Part shown: positions 26,407 through 34,702 of the stretch, in pieces
Position numbering within the stretch: the stretch's first letter is position 1
Layout of the letters: every line of letters starts with the position of its first letter
Origin: JBDGPU01 sp042219525
GTDB lineage: Archaea; Halobacteriota; Halobacteria; Halobacteriales; Haloferacaceae
Direction of reading: 5' to 3'
DNA length: 64,000 bases
Assembly: GCA_042219525.1 (NCBI GenBank)
Contig: JBDGPU010000017.1
Location: 1 to 64,000, forward strand
Notes under the pieces: generated by a model
The model's input: the letters and a program-made list of their open reading frames with translations, nothing else
Database searches by the model: none
What the model was told of the DNA's origin: nothing
Program-made: the position numbers and the translations under genes

Positions 26407-27144
26407 TCAGGCAGTCGCGTCGCCTTCCTCGCCGGATTCGACGATCGCGTACGTCGAGTGCAAATGCTCGACCGCGGCGTCGACTGTCTCCGGGTCGTAG
26501 CTCCAGAAGCCGTAGAACCGGCCCGGTTCGCGTTCCTCGGCCAGCAGCATGCACTTGTTCACGTCGACCCCGCCGCCGTCGTAGACGACGAACCAGGTTT
26601 CGCGGATCTCGGCCGCGCGCTCGACGTGGACCGTGAACCCCTCCGCGTCGGGGACCGGCCCCTCCGGCGCGCCGTACGCGTGAACGTCGAGGTCGCCGGA
26701 CTCCCCGAGGCGGTTGTACATCTCCGCCTGCTCGACCATGTTTCCGAACGTCTGGAAGCCCGCGTGGACTTCGCCGGTGCCGAGCCGCCAGGCCCGGTCC
26801 TCGATCTCGCGTGAGGCTGCGACCATGTCCGCGATGGAGTAGGAGGTGAACAGCATCTCGTCAAGCTCGTCGAGGATCGGGCGGTACGTCTCCGGAGCGA
26901 ACTCGGGGTCCGTGCGGTCGTCCGGTTCGAGTAGCGCGTCGAGCTCGACCGCTGTCACGAACTCGCCGTCCCGCGTCAGGACGGCGAACCCGTCGGATCG
27001 CGTCGAGAGGTCGTCCTCGACGACGGAGACGTTCCGCGTAGCGAAGCGGTCCGCCAGCGCGTCGCGGGCCTGGCCGTCGTCGTTCACGACGGTCAGGATG
27101 GCCTCCTGGGCCTCGACGCCGGCGATGAGCTCGATCAGTGACAT
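26407..27144 (-). CDS. DICT-domain sensory protein
   Basis: 245 residues. The central 140 residues match the DICT domain: LFTSYSIADMVAASREIEDRAW, then ETWFVVYDGGGVDVNKCMLLAEE and FYGFWSYDPETVD (each cited in part). In other prokaryotes DICT is joined to GGDEF, HTH or kinase outputs and is predicted to bind a small ligand. Here it stands alone after a short N-terminal part. The ATG at 27144 is chosen, with GGAGGTG upstream and a closer start to the domain. Function unknown. Confidence 0.78.
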   Translation of the reverse strand: MSLIELIAGVEAQEAILTVVNDDGQARDALADRFATRNVSVVEDDLSTRSDGFAVLTRDGEFVTAVELDALLEPDDRTDPEFAPETYRPILDELDEMLFTSYSIADMVAASREIEDRAWRLGTGEVHAGFQTFGNMVEQAEMYNRLGESGDLDVHAYGAPEGPVPDAEGFTVHVERAAEIRETWFVVYDGGGVDVNKCMLLAEEREPGRFYGFWSYDPETVDAAVEHLHSTYAIVESGEEGDATA

Positions 27145-27345
27145 CCGAACACTTACACCTCCTTCGAAGCCCACGCTTATCCCTTTTTGCCCCGCGCAGG
27201 TGCGGCCGCGCCGGGACGCGCGTGAAGGGGTCGTCTCCCGAACGCGCGTGAAGGGTCGCCGCGCCGACGTGAGCGAGGGGCAGGTTCGCGGTCGAATATT
27301 GCGCGGAGTATCAAGCTATATGCGCTCGCGGCGTCCTCGTCCAGT

Positions 27346-27990
27346 ATGTTCATCCTCGTGAATCTGAAGGCGTATCCCTGCGATCCGGTCGCCGTCGCCG
27401 AGGCGGCCCACGACGTTGCCGAAACCACCGACGCTCGCATCGCCGTCGCCCCGCAGGCGGCGGACCTCGCTCGCGTCGCCGACACCGGCGTGGAAACCTG
27501 GGCCCAGCACGTCTCCCCGAACGCCCACGGCTCCCACACCGGCTCGACGCTCGCGGAGGCGGTCGCCGACAACGGCGCCGAGGGCACCCTGATCAACCAC
27601 TCCGAGCGCCGACTGAAGCTCGCCGACGTCGACGCGGCGCTCGACGCGACGGACCGCGCGGACCTGGAGAGCATCGTGTGCGCGAACAACCCCAATCAGG
27701 TCGGGGCAGCCGCCGCGCTCGGACCGGACGCCGTCGCGGTCGAGCCGCCGGAACTCATCGGCGGTGACGTCTCCGTCGCCACTGCGGACCCCGAAATCGT
27801 CGAGGGTGCGGTCGACGCTGCGGCCGCCGTCGACGACGACGTCGACGTGTTCTGCGGCGCCGGCGTCTCGACCGGCGAGGACGTCACCGCCGCGGCCGAC
27901 CTTGGCGCCTCGGGCGTACTACTGGCTTCCGGCGTCGCCAAAGCGGACGACCCCCGCGCGGCGCTCGAGGACCTCGTCACGGAGATCTAA
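27346..27990 (+). CDS. tpiA: Triosephosphate isomerase (archaeal short form)
   Basis: Interconverts dihydroxyacetone phosphate and glyceraldehyde-3-phosphate. 214 residues, the short archaeal type. The substrate Lys is at 8 (NLKAY), the electrophile His in LINHSERRL near 85, and the catalytic-base Glu in VAVEPPELIG. A phosphate-binding loop follows near GVLLASGVAKA. A TATA-like CTATATG lies upstream. The gene is monocistronic and is followed by repeat element copy 3. Confidence 0.94.
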   Translation: MFILVNLKAYPCDPVAVAEAAHDVAETTDARIAVAPQAADLARVADTGVETWAQHVSPNAHGSHTGSTLAEAVADNGAEGTLINHSERRLKLADVDAALDATDRADLESIVCANNPNQVGAAAALGPDAVAVEPPELIGGDVSVATADPEIVEGAVDAAAAVDDDVDVFCGAGVSTGEDVTAAADLGASGVLLASGVAKADDPRAALEDLVTEI

Positions 27991-28034
27991 CCGACGTCGT
28001 TCGTTTTCTGTATTACCACACACGGTGGGGTGTT

Positions 28035-28260
28035 GGTATAACGGAAACAGGGCTCCAGCACCGCAAAGGTCCGAAACCCCTCGGCCGAACGCGCTCGCCC
28101 GGCAGCCCACGACGGACAACACAGCGCTCGCCATCCCACGCGTTGCTCACGCACACCTGCGCTCCCGCGTCGTGACCGGTAAACAACCGCCGCGAGCGAC
28201 GACCCGGCCACCACTCCCGGGCGGGACTGAAAGGGGCAGCCGCTGAGCGGGACGCACTGC
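28035..28260 (+). repeat. Dispersed repeat element, copy 3 (shortened)
   Basis: A TATA-like GGTATAAC (28035-28042) is followed by ACAGG and by CACCGCAAAGG and CCCTCGGCCG blocks in the same order as copy 2. The middle part with CCCTTTCAGTCC is missing. The end, from ACCGCCGCGAGCGACG to the 33-base terminal block (28223-28255), is kept. The 588-base gap between tpiA and the cyanase gene consists of this element and its tail modules. Confidence 0.72.
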
Positions 28261-28387
28261 GACGTAAGCGACGCGAGAGCTTCGCTCTCGCTAGTCTGAG
28301 ACTTCGTCTCAGGCACCGCAACCCGGCGAACGAGCGACCGGAGGGAGCGAGTGAGTCGGGTGAGGAGCGCAGCGAGCAGCGCAACCG

Positions 28388-28506
28388 CTCAGCGGCTGGG
28401 GCTTTCTGGGCATGCTGAGTGGTGTCGCAGGCGACTGTTGCCTCCCTTATTTACAAGCGCGACTGCTCAACGGCTTGGGCTTTCTGGGCATGCTGAGTGG
28501 TGTCAC
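28388..28506 (+). repeat. Pair of about 41-bp modules, 78 bp apart (locus B)
   Basis: Modules at 28388-28428 and 28466-28506 share GGGCTTTCTGGGCATGCTGAGTGGTGTC with each other and with locus A (7555-7676). The period is 78 bases, again a multiple of three. One frame reads LSGWGFLGMLSGVA and then LNGLGFLGMLSGV, and runs on in phase into the cyanase coding sequence. The DNA between the modules is unlike that of locus A. Confidence 0.75.
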
Positions 28507-28545
28507 TGCTACCGCTAACTCCGAAACTCGGCACGGGTCGGCCAT

Positions 28546-28555
28546 TCCTTTTACC
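28546..28555 (+). promoter_or_regulatory. TATA-like box of the cyanase gene
   Basis: TCCTTTTACC lies 25-34 bases before the ATG at 28580. It argues for a start there and not for a protein that includes the upstream repeat modules. Confidence 0.5.
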
Positions 28556-28579
28556 GTCACTCCGGACGCGCAGGTAGGC

Positions 28580-29032
28580 ATGTTCACGCGCGAGGCGGCC
28601 ACGGAGCGGCTCATCGAGGCGAAGCGGGAACGGGGCGTCACGTACGACGCCATCGCCGAAGCGGTTGATCGCGACGAGGTCTGGGTCGCAGCCGCGATGT
28701 TCGGCGAGACCAGCATGTCCCAGAAGGAAGCGGAGCATCTCGTGAAATTCCTCGAACCCGAAGACCCCGAGGCCGTCGCGAAGGCGCTCCAGCGCCCGCC
28801 GAAGAAGGGCGAGGAGGACCCGACTATCCCGTCCGACCCGATGCTCTACCGGCTCTACGAGATTCCCCAGGTGTACGGGGAGGCGATCAAGGCCGTCGTC
28901 CACGAGGAGTTCGGGGACGGGATCATGTCCGCCATCGACTTCGAGTGTCACGTCGACCGCGTGGAGGCCGACGACGGCGACCGCGTTCGGATAACCTACG
29001 AGGGGAAGTTCCTGCCGTACAAGAAGTGGTAG
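28580..29032 (+). CDS. cynS: Cyanate hydratase (cyanase)
   Basis: Converts cyanate and bicarbonate to ammonia and CO2. 150 residues, close to the 156 of the E. coli enzyme: an N-terminal HTH-like dimerisation domain and the C-terminal catalytic fold. The active-site Arg, Glu and Ser are visible as R91 and E94 in LYRLYEI, and S117 in GIMSAIDF. No cyanate permease or carbonic anhydrase is adjacent. Cyanase is patchily distributed in archaea, which fits acquisition by transfer; it lies right behind repeat element copy 3. Confidence 0.93.
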   Translation: MFTREAATERLIEAKRERGVTYDAIAEAVDRDEVWVAAAMFGETSMSQKEAEHLVKFLEPEDPEAVAKALQRPPKKGEEDPTIPSDPMLYRLYEIPQVYGEAIKAVVHEEFGDGIMSAIDFECHVDRVEADDGDRVRITYEGKFLPYKKW

Positions 29033-29067
29033 CCGCGCGGCGAAGTCCCATCCTGACGCGACCTGGC

Positions 29068-29445
29068 TCAAACCAGGCTCGAACCATAGACGATGACGGT
29101 CAGGTTGTTCGCGAACAGGAACAACCCCGTCGCGACGAGCAGGCCGAGGAACACCTCGATGCTGAGACGGAGCGAGCGACGATGCCGTCCGGGAGCCTCC
29201 CGGACGAGCTCCGCCAGCCCGTAAAAGAGGATAGCGGCGACGACGACCACTCCCAGGTGAAGCCCGATGAGCACGACGAGCGGTTGGGTGAGCAGCCACT
29301 GCATCAGCGGATTCGACTCGTGGCTGATGCCGACGTCCGCGGCGGCGTACAGCGTCATCAGGAGGTCCAGTGACAACAGCAGGAACAGCGCGATCGCTGC
29401 CCACGCCCAGTACTCGTCGACCCACGCGTCCAGTTCACTGGCCAT
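29068..29445 (-). CDS. Small integral membrane protein (DUF5658-like)
   Basis: 125 residues with three to four hydrophobic helices: WAAIALFLLLSLDLLMTLYA in part, LVVLIGLHLGVVVVAAILFY in part, and a C-terminal FLGLLVATGLFLFANN. The segment between the first two, SHESNPLMQWLL, resembles the E-x-NP motif of DUF5658 proteins. No function known. It lies between cynS and the S8 peptidase gene. Confidence 0.72.
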   Translation of the reverse strand: MASELDAWVDEYWAWAAIALFLLLSLDLLMTLYAAADVGISHESNPLMQWLLTQPLVVLIGLHLGVVVVAAILFYGLAELVREAPGRHRRSLRLSIEVFLGLLVATGLFLFANNLTVIVYGSSLV

Positions 29446-29526
29446 TACCTCAGTGAACGGCCTGACGTGGAATAAAGGAGGGGGCGGCGGCCTGGCTCAC
29501 ATCCCGATTCCGGACCGTGGGTCCGG

Positions 29527-31005
29527 TTACGGCGCCCCGAACTCGATCGGCGGCGCCAACGCGATCGACCCCTCTACCGACAATTCGACCCGTCCGTCCG
29601 CCAGCGATTCGGCAGATTCGTTCGTCGATGCCGCCGTTCCCGATTGGTTTGTCGGCGACTCGGCGGACTCGTTCAGCGAGCGTGCCCGTTCGAGCGCCGC
29701 CTCGAGGTCGATGCGGGCAACGTCGCCCTTGCGGTCGGCCGTTGCGAGAAGGATTCGCCGCCCCTCTCCCGGGTCGACGCCGGCCGTCGCCTGCAGGAGG
29801 GCGACCGATCCGGCCACGTACGGCGCCGCCGCCGACGTCCCCTCGAGTTCACCGACCGACGTCGTCGCCTGTCCGGGCGCGACCAGCGTGACTCCCTCGC
29901 GGGAGCTGTCGGCGCGGATCGAGCCGTCGGCGGCGACCGCTCCGACCGTCATCGCCTCGTCGCCGGTGGTCTCCGGAACGCTCCCCGAGGCGACCGCGTA
30001 GCCGAGGTCGTGCGAGGGCGCGTAGAGCGTGAGATTCGTCCGCTCGACGTCGCCCGCGACGCGGACCGCGACGTAGTAGGTCCCTTCCGGGACGGTTGCG
30101 TCGATAGCGGCGACGCCGTCGCTCGCGTTCGCTTTCGCGACGACTGTATCCGGCTGTGAGGCGTGTCGACGGTAGAGGTAGAGTCGGACGTCAGCCGACT
30201 GGTCCGCGTGTAAGCGTAGTGAGACGTCGTCGGCGATCTGCCCGTCGCCGAGCGGGTTCGCCTCCGCGCCGTTCTCGCCGAACGCGACCCAGCCCGGTTC
30301 CCTGACGACCCCGGACCAGTGTCGGTTCCCGAGGTTGCCCGCCGACGTGACCACGACGACGCCCTCAGACGCCGTCCGGTCCGTCACGTTGGCGAAGCCC
30401 TCGGCGGTCGCCGCCGAGCGCGGGAAGTAGCTCCCGGAGTCGACGACGACGTCGACGTCCTGGCTCACCAGCCACTGCATCGCGCTGCGGTACTCGCTGA
30501 GTGAAGGGTTCGGGCCGAGTTCGACGAGGACCAGCCCCGCGTCGGGCGCCGTCGAGTGAACGACCTCCGCGACCGCGGTGTCGTGGCGAGTGCTCGCCGC
30601 CTGCTCGAACGCCGGTCGATTCGCGGTCACGTCGTGGGCGGCGACCACCGCTCCGTCGATGGAGTCGGCATCCCTGTTGAACGCAGTGCCGACGACGCCG
30701 ACCCGGACCCCCTCTCCGGTAACCCCCTTCGCGTGGACCGATTCGAGGTCGGTCACAACTGGCGGGTCGCCGTCGCCGACGCGGGCTCTGGCAGTGTGAT
30801 CGCTCCCGAGAACGTCAGTGGCGCCGACGACCGACCTTGACTCGCCTTGCATCCCGTCATCGAGCGGGAGCGTCGCCGGTGAACCAGCCGCAGGGGTCTG
30901 GCTCGCGCCAGCAACGGAGAGCGCGAGGCCGCCGCTCGCGAGCAGCAGCAGGGCGAAGAGAACGACCGTCACGCGGGCGGTCCCTGGAGCCCATCGACCG
31001 GGCAT
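29527..31005 (-). CDS. Secreted S8 (subtilisin-like) peptidase, catalytic Asp apparently replaced
   Basis: 492 residues with a signal or anchor helix (VTVVLFALLLLASGGLAL). The subtilase His is H141 (RHDTAVAEVV), the oxyanion Asn is in TSAGNLGNRHW and the Ser is S391 in GTSAAAPYVAG. At the usual Asp position, however, the strand reads VGVVGTAF, with Gly 106 where subtilisins have Asp. A compensating acid may exist nearby (Asp 112) or the protein may be inactive. Its ATG overlaps the stop of the upstream regulator gene (TAATG). An inserted beta domain of roughly 130 residues separates the Asn and Ser motifs. Confidence 0.82.
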   Translation of the reverse strand: MPGRWAPGTARVTVVLFALLLLASGGLALSVAGASQTPAAGSPATLPLDDGMQGESRSVVGATDVLGSDHTARARVGDGDPPVVTDLESVHAKGVTGEGVRVGVVGTAFNRDADSIDGAVVAAHDVTANRPAFEQAASTRHDTAVAEVVHSTAPDAGLVLVELGPNPSLSEYRSAMQWLVSQDVDVVVDSGSYFPRSAATAEGFANVTDRTASEGVVVVTSAGNLGNRHWSGVVREPGWVAFGENGAEANPLGDGQIADDVSLRLHADQSADVRLYLYRRHASQPDTVVAKANASDGVAAIDATVPEGTYYVAVRVAGDVERTNLTLYAPSHDLGYAVASGSVPETTGDEAMTVGAVAADGSIRADSSREGVTLVAPGQATTSVGELEGTSAAAPYVAGSVALLQATAGVDPGEGRRILLATADRKGDVARIDLEAALERARSLNESAESPTNQSGTAASTNESAESLADGRVELSVEGSIALAPPIEFGAP

Positions 31006-31610
31006 TATCCCGAGAACACATCGCGGTTACGCCAGGTGAGCAATGCGAGCAGTACCAGCAAGCCCCCTGCAAAGAACGCGAGACCTGGAGGTAGGAAGCC
31101 CAGCAGCGGCTCCGCGGCCGAGATGCTGTCGGCGACGCGGGGGCTCGTTTCCGGCCCGCCAGCGCCCGTCGTCGCCGTCTCGAAGGCGTACTGGACGAAG
31201 AGGCTCGCGACGGCCAGCAGCGCGGCTGCCCCGACCAGTTCCGTGAGCTGGTCGACGAGGGATCCGTGGTCGGAGTCGCCGCCCACGCAGACGACCAGGG
31301 CGTCCTCGACCGGGCCGTACACGTCCATCTCGCGGCCTTTTACGGAGTACTGGGTATCGACGACCCGCACCAGGTCGGCCTCGATGAGCGTATCGAGGTG
31401 GTGCCGCACGTTCTGGAGCGACGTGTCGACCGTCTCGGCGAGCTCCGACGCCGTGGCGGTGTCCTGATGGAGGGCGGAGAGAACGGCACGGGCTGTCTCG
31501 GACGAGAGGGACTCGATGAGGTGGTCGGCGTCGTCGATCTCCATAACCCTGACGTCGCCGGCCGTCTCGTCGGTCACCCCCTCCCTGTCACTTGGGAGCA
31601 GCCCTGACAT
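31005..31610 (-). CDS. Membrane-anchored ArsR-type winged-helix regulator
   Basis: 201 residues: an HTH domain at about 28-95 (IESLSSETARAVLSALHQ, SELAETVDTSLQNVRHHLD, each in part), a wing with YSVKGREMDVYGP, and two C-terminal membrane helices around an acidic outside loop. Such regulators work from the membrane. Its stop codon shares a base with the peptidase ATG, so the two are coupled and the regulator may sense the peptidase, or release by proteolysis. A TTTTATT box about 30 bases upstream supports the start at 31610. Confidence 0.85.
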   Translation of the reverse strand: MSGLLPSDREGVTDETAGDVRVMEIDDADHLIESLSSETARAVLSALHQDTATASELAETVDTSLQNVRHHLDTLIEADLVRVVDTQYSVKGREMDVYGPVEDALVVCVGGDSDHGSLVDQLTELVGAAALLAVASLFVQYAFETATTGAGGPETSPRVADSISAAEPLLGFLPPGLAFFAGGLLVLLALLTWRNRDVFSG

Positions 31611-31787
31611 AGCCGATTCTTTTCACCCCGTCAATAAAACACTTCGGTCAATTTTGCCAGCTGTCCGTTTGAATGGACAGCTCCGCCGCTGGAATATTCG
31701 CGAGCGACGCCGGGATTCCGGCAACGGTAGTCCCCAGACACACCGACGATCATTATACTTTTAGCGGGGCGATTGGATGGTCCTGCT

Positions 31788-33149
31788 ATGGAAGTCAAAA
31801 CCGTCGACGACGCCACGTTCTCCCTGTGGCGGGCGGCGTCGTACACGGCGATAACTGTCGCGCTCGTCGCCATCGTTCTCGCGCCGACGCTCGTATTCGA
31901 TGCGTATCCGCGGGTGCTGAACACGCTCCTGCTCGTCGGCCTCGTGGGGCTCGTCGGCAGGTCGTTCCTCTCCGCGCTCCTCTCGTTCCGCGGCGCCAAC
32001 ACGCCGAACCTGAAGCTCTCGGACGCGGAGCTGCCCGAGGTCAGCATCGTGATCCCGGCGTACAACGAGGAGCCCGTCCTCCCGGACACGATCGACGCCT
32101 GTCTGAACCTGGATTACCCGGCCGAGAAGCTGGAGGTCGTTCTCTGCTACGAGGCAGCCTCGGTCGACCGAACGGCAGAGATCTGCCGCGAGGCCGCCGC
32201 GAACCACTCGATATTCACAGCCGTCGAACGCGACGAGCCGGGCGGCGGGAAGGCGAAGGCGATGAACTACGCGCTCCAGTTCGCCTCCCACGACCTCATC
32301 GCGATGATCGACGCCGACCACCGGTACCGGCCGGACGCGATCCGCCGCGCAGTCGCCTGGTTCGACACCGACGACGACATCTGGTGTATCAAGGGTCGCT
32401 GTTACGGCACGAACGCCGACGACTCGATCCTGGCGCTGCACGCGACGGTCGAGCGCCACATCGCCGAGAAGGCGGACCTGTTCGCCCGCGAGGTCATCGG
32501 CGGCTTCACCATCTTCGGCGGCGGCCAGGCGTTCTTCCGCCGCGAGGTGTTCGACACGCTCGGCCAGTTCGACGAGGACATGCTCACCGAGGACATCGAC
32601 ATGTCCTCGAAGATCCACGCGGCCGGCAAGCGCCTCGTGATGGACCCGAGCATCATCACCTTCGAGGAGAACCCGCCGTCGCTGCAGGCCTGGTGGAGCC
32701 AGCGCAAGCGCTGGGCCCGCGGCTGGATGCAGGTCGCGGTCCGGTACATCACGTCGATTCCGCGAAACCCCGACGTTTCGGCCTCGCAGAAGGCCGACGC
32801 GATCTACACGTTCTCGTACGCGATCATCCCCGCCTTCGTGGTCATCGGCCTCCCGCTCGCCGTCTTCCCGAAGTTCGGCATCGAGACGGCCACGTACGTC
32901 CCCGGCGCCTGGGCGATCTGGACGGCCATCGGGTTCTCCCCCATCGTCGTCACCGCGCTCGTCTACCTCCAGGACTGGCGCGACGGACTCTCCCATCAGC
33001 CCCGCGAGTACCTCGCGGCCGTCACGCTCTGGTTCTACCTGGTCTTCCAGACGATCGTGTTCATCACCGCCTTCATCGAGGAGTTCATCGTCGAGAAACC
33101 GAGCGTCTACGTGACGACTTCGCGCGCGGAAGCCTCCTCCGACGACTGA
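31788..33149 (+). CDS. Membrane-bound family 2 glycosyltransferase, processive type
   Basis: 453 residues. Two N-terminal membrane helices, a GT-A domain (VSIVIPAYNEEP, DAD at 175-177, TEDIDMS), the processive-type Q305-x-x-R-W motif (QRKRW) and three or four C-terminal helices. This layout is that of cellulose/hyaluronan synthase-like enzymes making a polysaccharide or glycolipid from nucleotide sugars across the membrane. A TATA-like CTTTTAG precedes the ATG at 31788; a TTG at 31773 is a less likely start. It is 62 bases before the NAD(P)HX repair gene, and no other polysaccharide genes are near. Confidence 0.88.
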   Translation: MEVKTVDDATFSLWRAASYTAITVALVAIVLAPTLVFDAYPRVLNTLLLVGLVGLVGRSFLSALLSFRGANTPNLKLSDAELPEVSIVIPAYNEEPVLPDTIDACLNLDYPAEKLEVVLCYEAASVDRTAEICREAAANHSIFTAVERDEPGGGKAKAMNYALQFASHDLIAMIDADHRYRPDAIRRAVAWFDTDDDIWCIKGRCYGTNADDSILALHATVERHIAEKADLFAREVIGGFTIFGGGQAFFRREVFDTLGQFDEDMLTEDIDMSSKIHAAGKRLVMDPSIITFEENPPSLQAWWSQRKRWARGWMQVAVRYITSIPRNPDVSASQKADAIYTFSYAIIPAFVVIGLPLAVFPKFGIETATYVPGAWAIWTAIGFSPIVVTALVYLQDWRDGLSHQPREYLAAVTLWFYLVFQTIVFITAFIEEFIVEKPSVYVTTSRAEASSDD

Positions 33150-33211
33150 TCCCGCCGGCCACTCGCCGCCTTCCCCCTACGCTTAATCCCCGAGCGAGCG
33201 AAGGCGTCCCT

Positions 33212-34702
33212 ATGATATCTGCCGACCGGATGGCGGCCGTCGACGCCAACGCCGCCGCGCTCGGAATTCCTCGCTCGAAGCTCATGGAGTCCTCGGGCAA
33301 CGCCGTCGCGCGCGAGGTCCGCGACGCGGCCGACCCCGGCGCCAGCGTCACGCTGGTCTGTGGCCGTGGCAACAACGGCGGCGACGCGTTCGTGGCCGCC
33401 CGTTTTCTCGCCGACTACGACGTGTCCGTCCAGCTGCTCGGTCGTCCCGAGTCCATCGGCACCGACATCGCCCGCGAGAACTGGGACGCGCTCGAAGCCG
33501 CGGAGATCGCGACCGAAACGGTTGCCGACGCCAGCGACCTTTCGCTGGCTACGGGCGAGGGCTCCGCGGACAGCGACGCCCCGGACGTCGTCGTCGACGC
33601 GATGCTCGGCACCGGACTGACTGGCGCGGTGCGGGAACCGGAACGGACTGCTGCACACCGGATCAACGAGGCCGGCGAGGCGGGCGCGACGGTCGTCGCC
33701 GTCGACGTGCCAACCGGTATCGACGCCGACACGGGTGAGGTTGCCGGCGCGGAAAGCTCTGCAACGGCCGTCGCCGTCGACGCCGACCGAATCGTCACGT
33801 TCCACGACGAGAAGCCCGGCCTCGCCGACCTCGGCGCCGCGGTCACCGTCGCCGACATCGGGATTCCGGAGGCCGCGGAGCTGTTCACCGGCCCGGGTGA
33901 CCTGCTCGGGCTGGCCCGCGACCCGCAGAGTCACAAGGGCGAGCGCGGTGAGGTCCTCGTCGTCGGCGGCGGGCCGTACACCGGCGCCCCGACGCTCTCG
34001 GCGCGGGCGGCGCTGCGTGCCGGGGCCGACCTCGTGCGCGTCGCCTGCCCGAAGGCCGTCGCGCGCGAGGTCCAGGCCTTCTCCGAGAACCTCATCGTGC
34101 GGGGCTTCAGCGGCGAGACGCTGGCGCCGGCACACTTAGAGCAGATCCGCTCGCTCGCCGCCGACCACGACGCCGTCGTCTTCGGCCCCGGTCTCGGCGA
34201 CGCGGCCGCGACGCTGGAGTTCGTCCGGGAGTTCCTCGCCAAGTACACCGGGACCATCGTCGTCGACGCCGACGCGCTCCCGATCGTCCCGGAGGTCGAC
34301 ACCGACGCGACCCTCATCTGCACGCCGCATCAGGGCGAGCTCCGGCAGATGGGCGGCCCGAGCGCCGACGAGTGGCGCGAGCGCGTGAACGCGGTCCAGG
34401 CGTTCGCGGCCGAGCTGGGCCACACGCTGCTCGTCAAGGGCGCCTACGACGTCGTCACCGACGGCGAGACGGTTCGCGTGAACCGCACCGGCAACCCGGG
34501 CATGACCGTCGGCGGTACGGGCGACGTGCTCGCGGGCGCAGTTGGCGCGCTCGCGACGACGAACGCCCCGCTCGACGCCGCCGCCATCGGCGCCTACGCT
34601 AACGGGCGCGCCGGCGACGCCGCGGCCGAGGACCTCGGCGACGGACTCGTGGCGACGGACTTAATCGACCGGCTCCCACAGGGACTCCGTACCCATGACT
34701 GA
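33212..34702 (+). CDS. Bifunctional NAD(P)H-hydrate epimerase / ADP-dependent dehydratase
   Basis: 496 residues. The N-terminal YjeF-type epimerase has GRGNNGGDAFVAARFL and DAMLGTGLTG; the C-terminal dehydratase has GPGLG, DADAL and the kinase-like NRTGNPGMTVGGTGDVLAG. The enzyme repairs damaged hydrated NAD(P)H in two steps. Its 3' end overlaps moaC by eight bases, so the two form an operon. Confidence 0.92.
   Translation: MISADRMAAVDANAAALGIPRSKLMESSGNAVAREVRDAADPGASVTLVCGRGNNGGDAFVAARFLADYDVSVQLLGRPESIGTDIARENWDALEAAEIATETVADASDLSLATGEGSADSDAPDVVVDAMLGTGLTGAVREPERTAAHRINEAGEAGATVVAVDVPTGIDADTGEVAGAESSATAVAVDADRIVTFHDEKPGLADLGAAVTVADIGIPEAAELFTGPGDLLGLARDPQSHKGERGEVLVVGGGPYTGAPTLSARAALRAGADLVRVACPKAVAREVQAFSENLIVRGFSGETLAPAHLEQIRSLAADHDAVVFGPGLGDAAATLEFVREFLAKYTGTIVVDADALPIVPEVDTDATLICTPHQGELRQMGGPSADEWRERVNAVQAFAAELGHTLLVKGAYDVVTDGETVRVNRTGNPGMTVGGTGDVLAGAVGALATTNAPLDAAAIGAYANGRAGDAAAEDLGDGLVATDLIDRLPQGLRTHD

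Noticed and set aside
27219..27257. Two copies of ACGCGCGTGAAGGG before tpiA
   Set aside because: A short GC-rich repeat, about 28 bases apart, with no link to a promoter or structure; probably chance or local duplication.
31673..34702. A single plus-strand open frame of about 1,000 codons
   Set aside because: Its first half is an Arg/Pro-rich shadow of the GT2 gene in another phase; only the part from 33212 (NAD(P)HX repair enzyme) has family character. Not a fusion protein.
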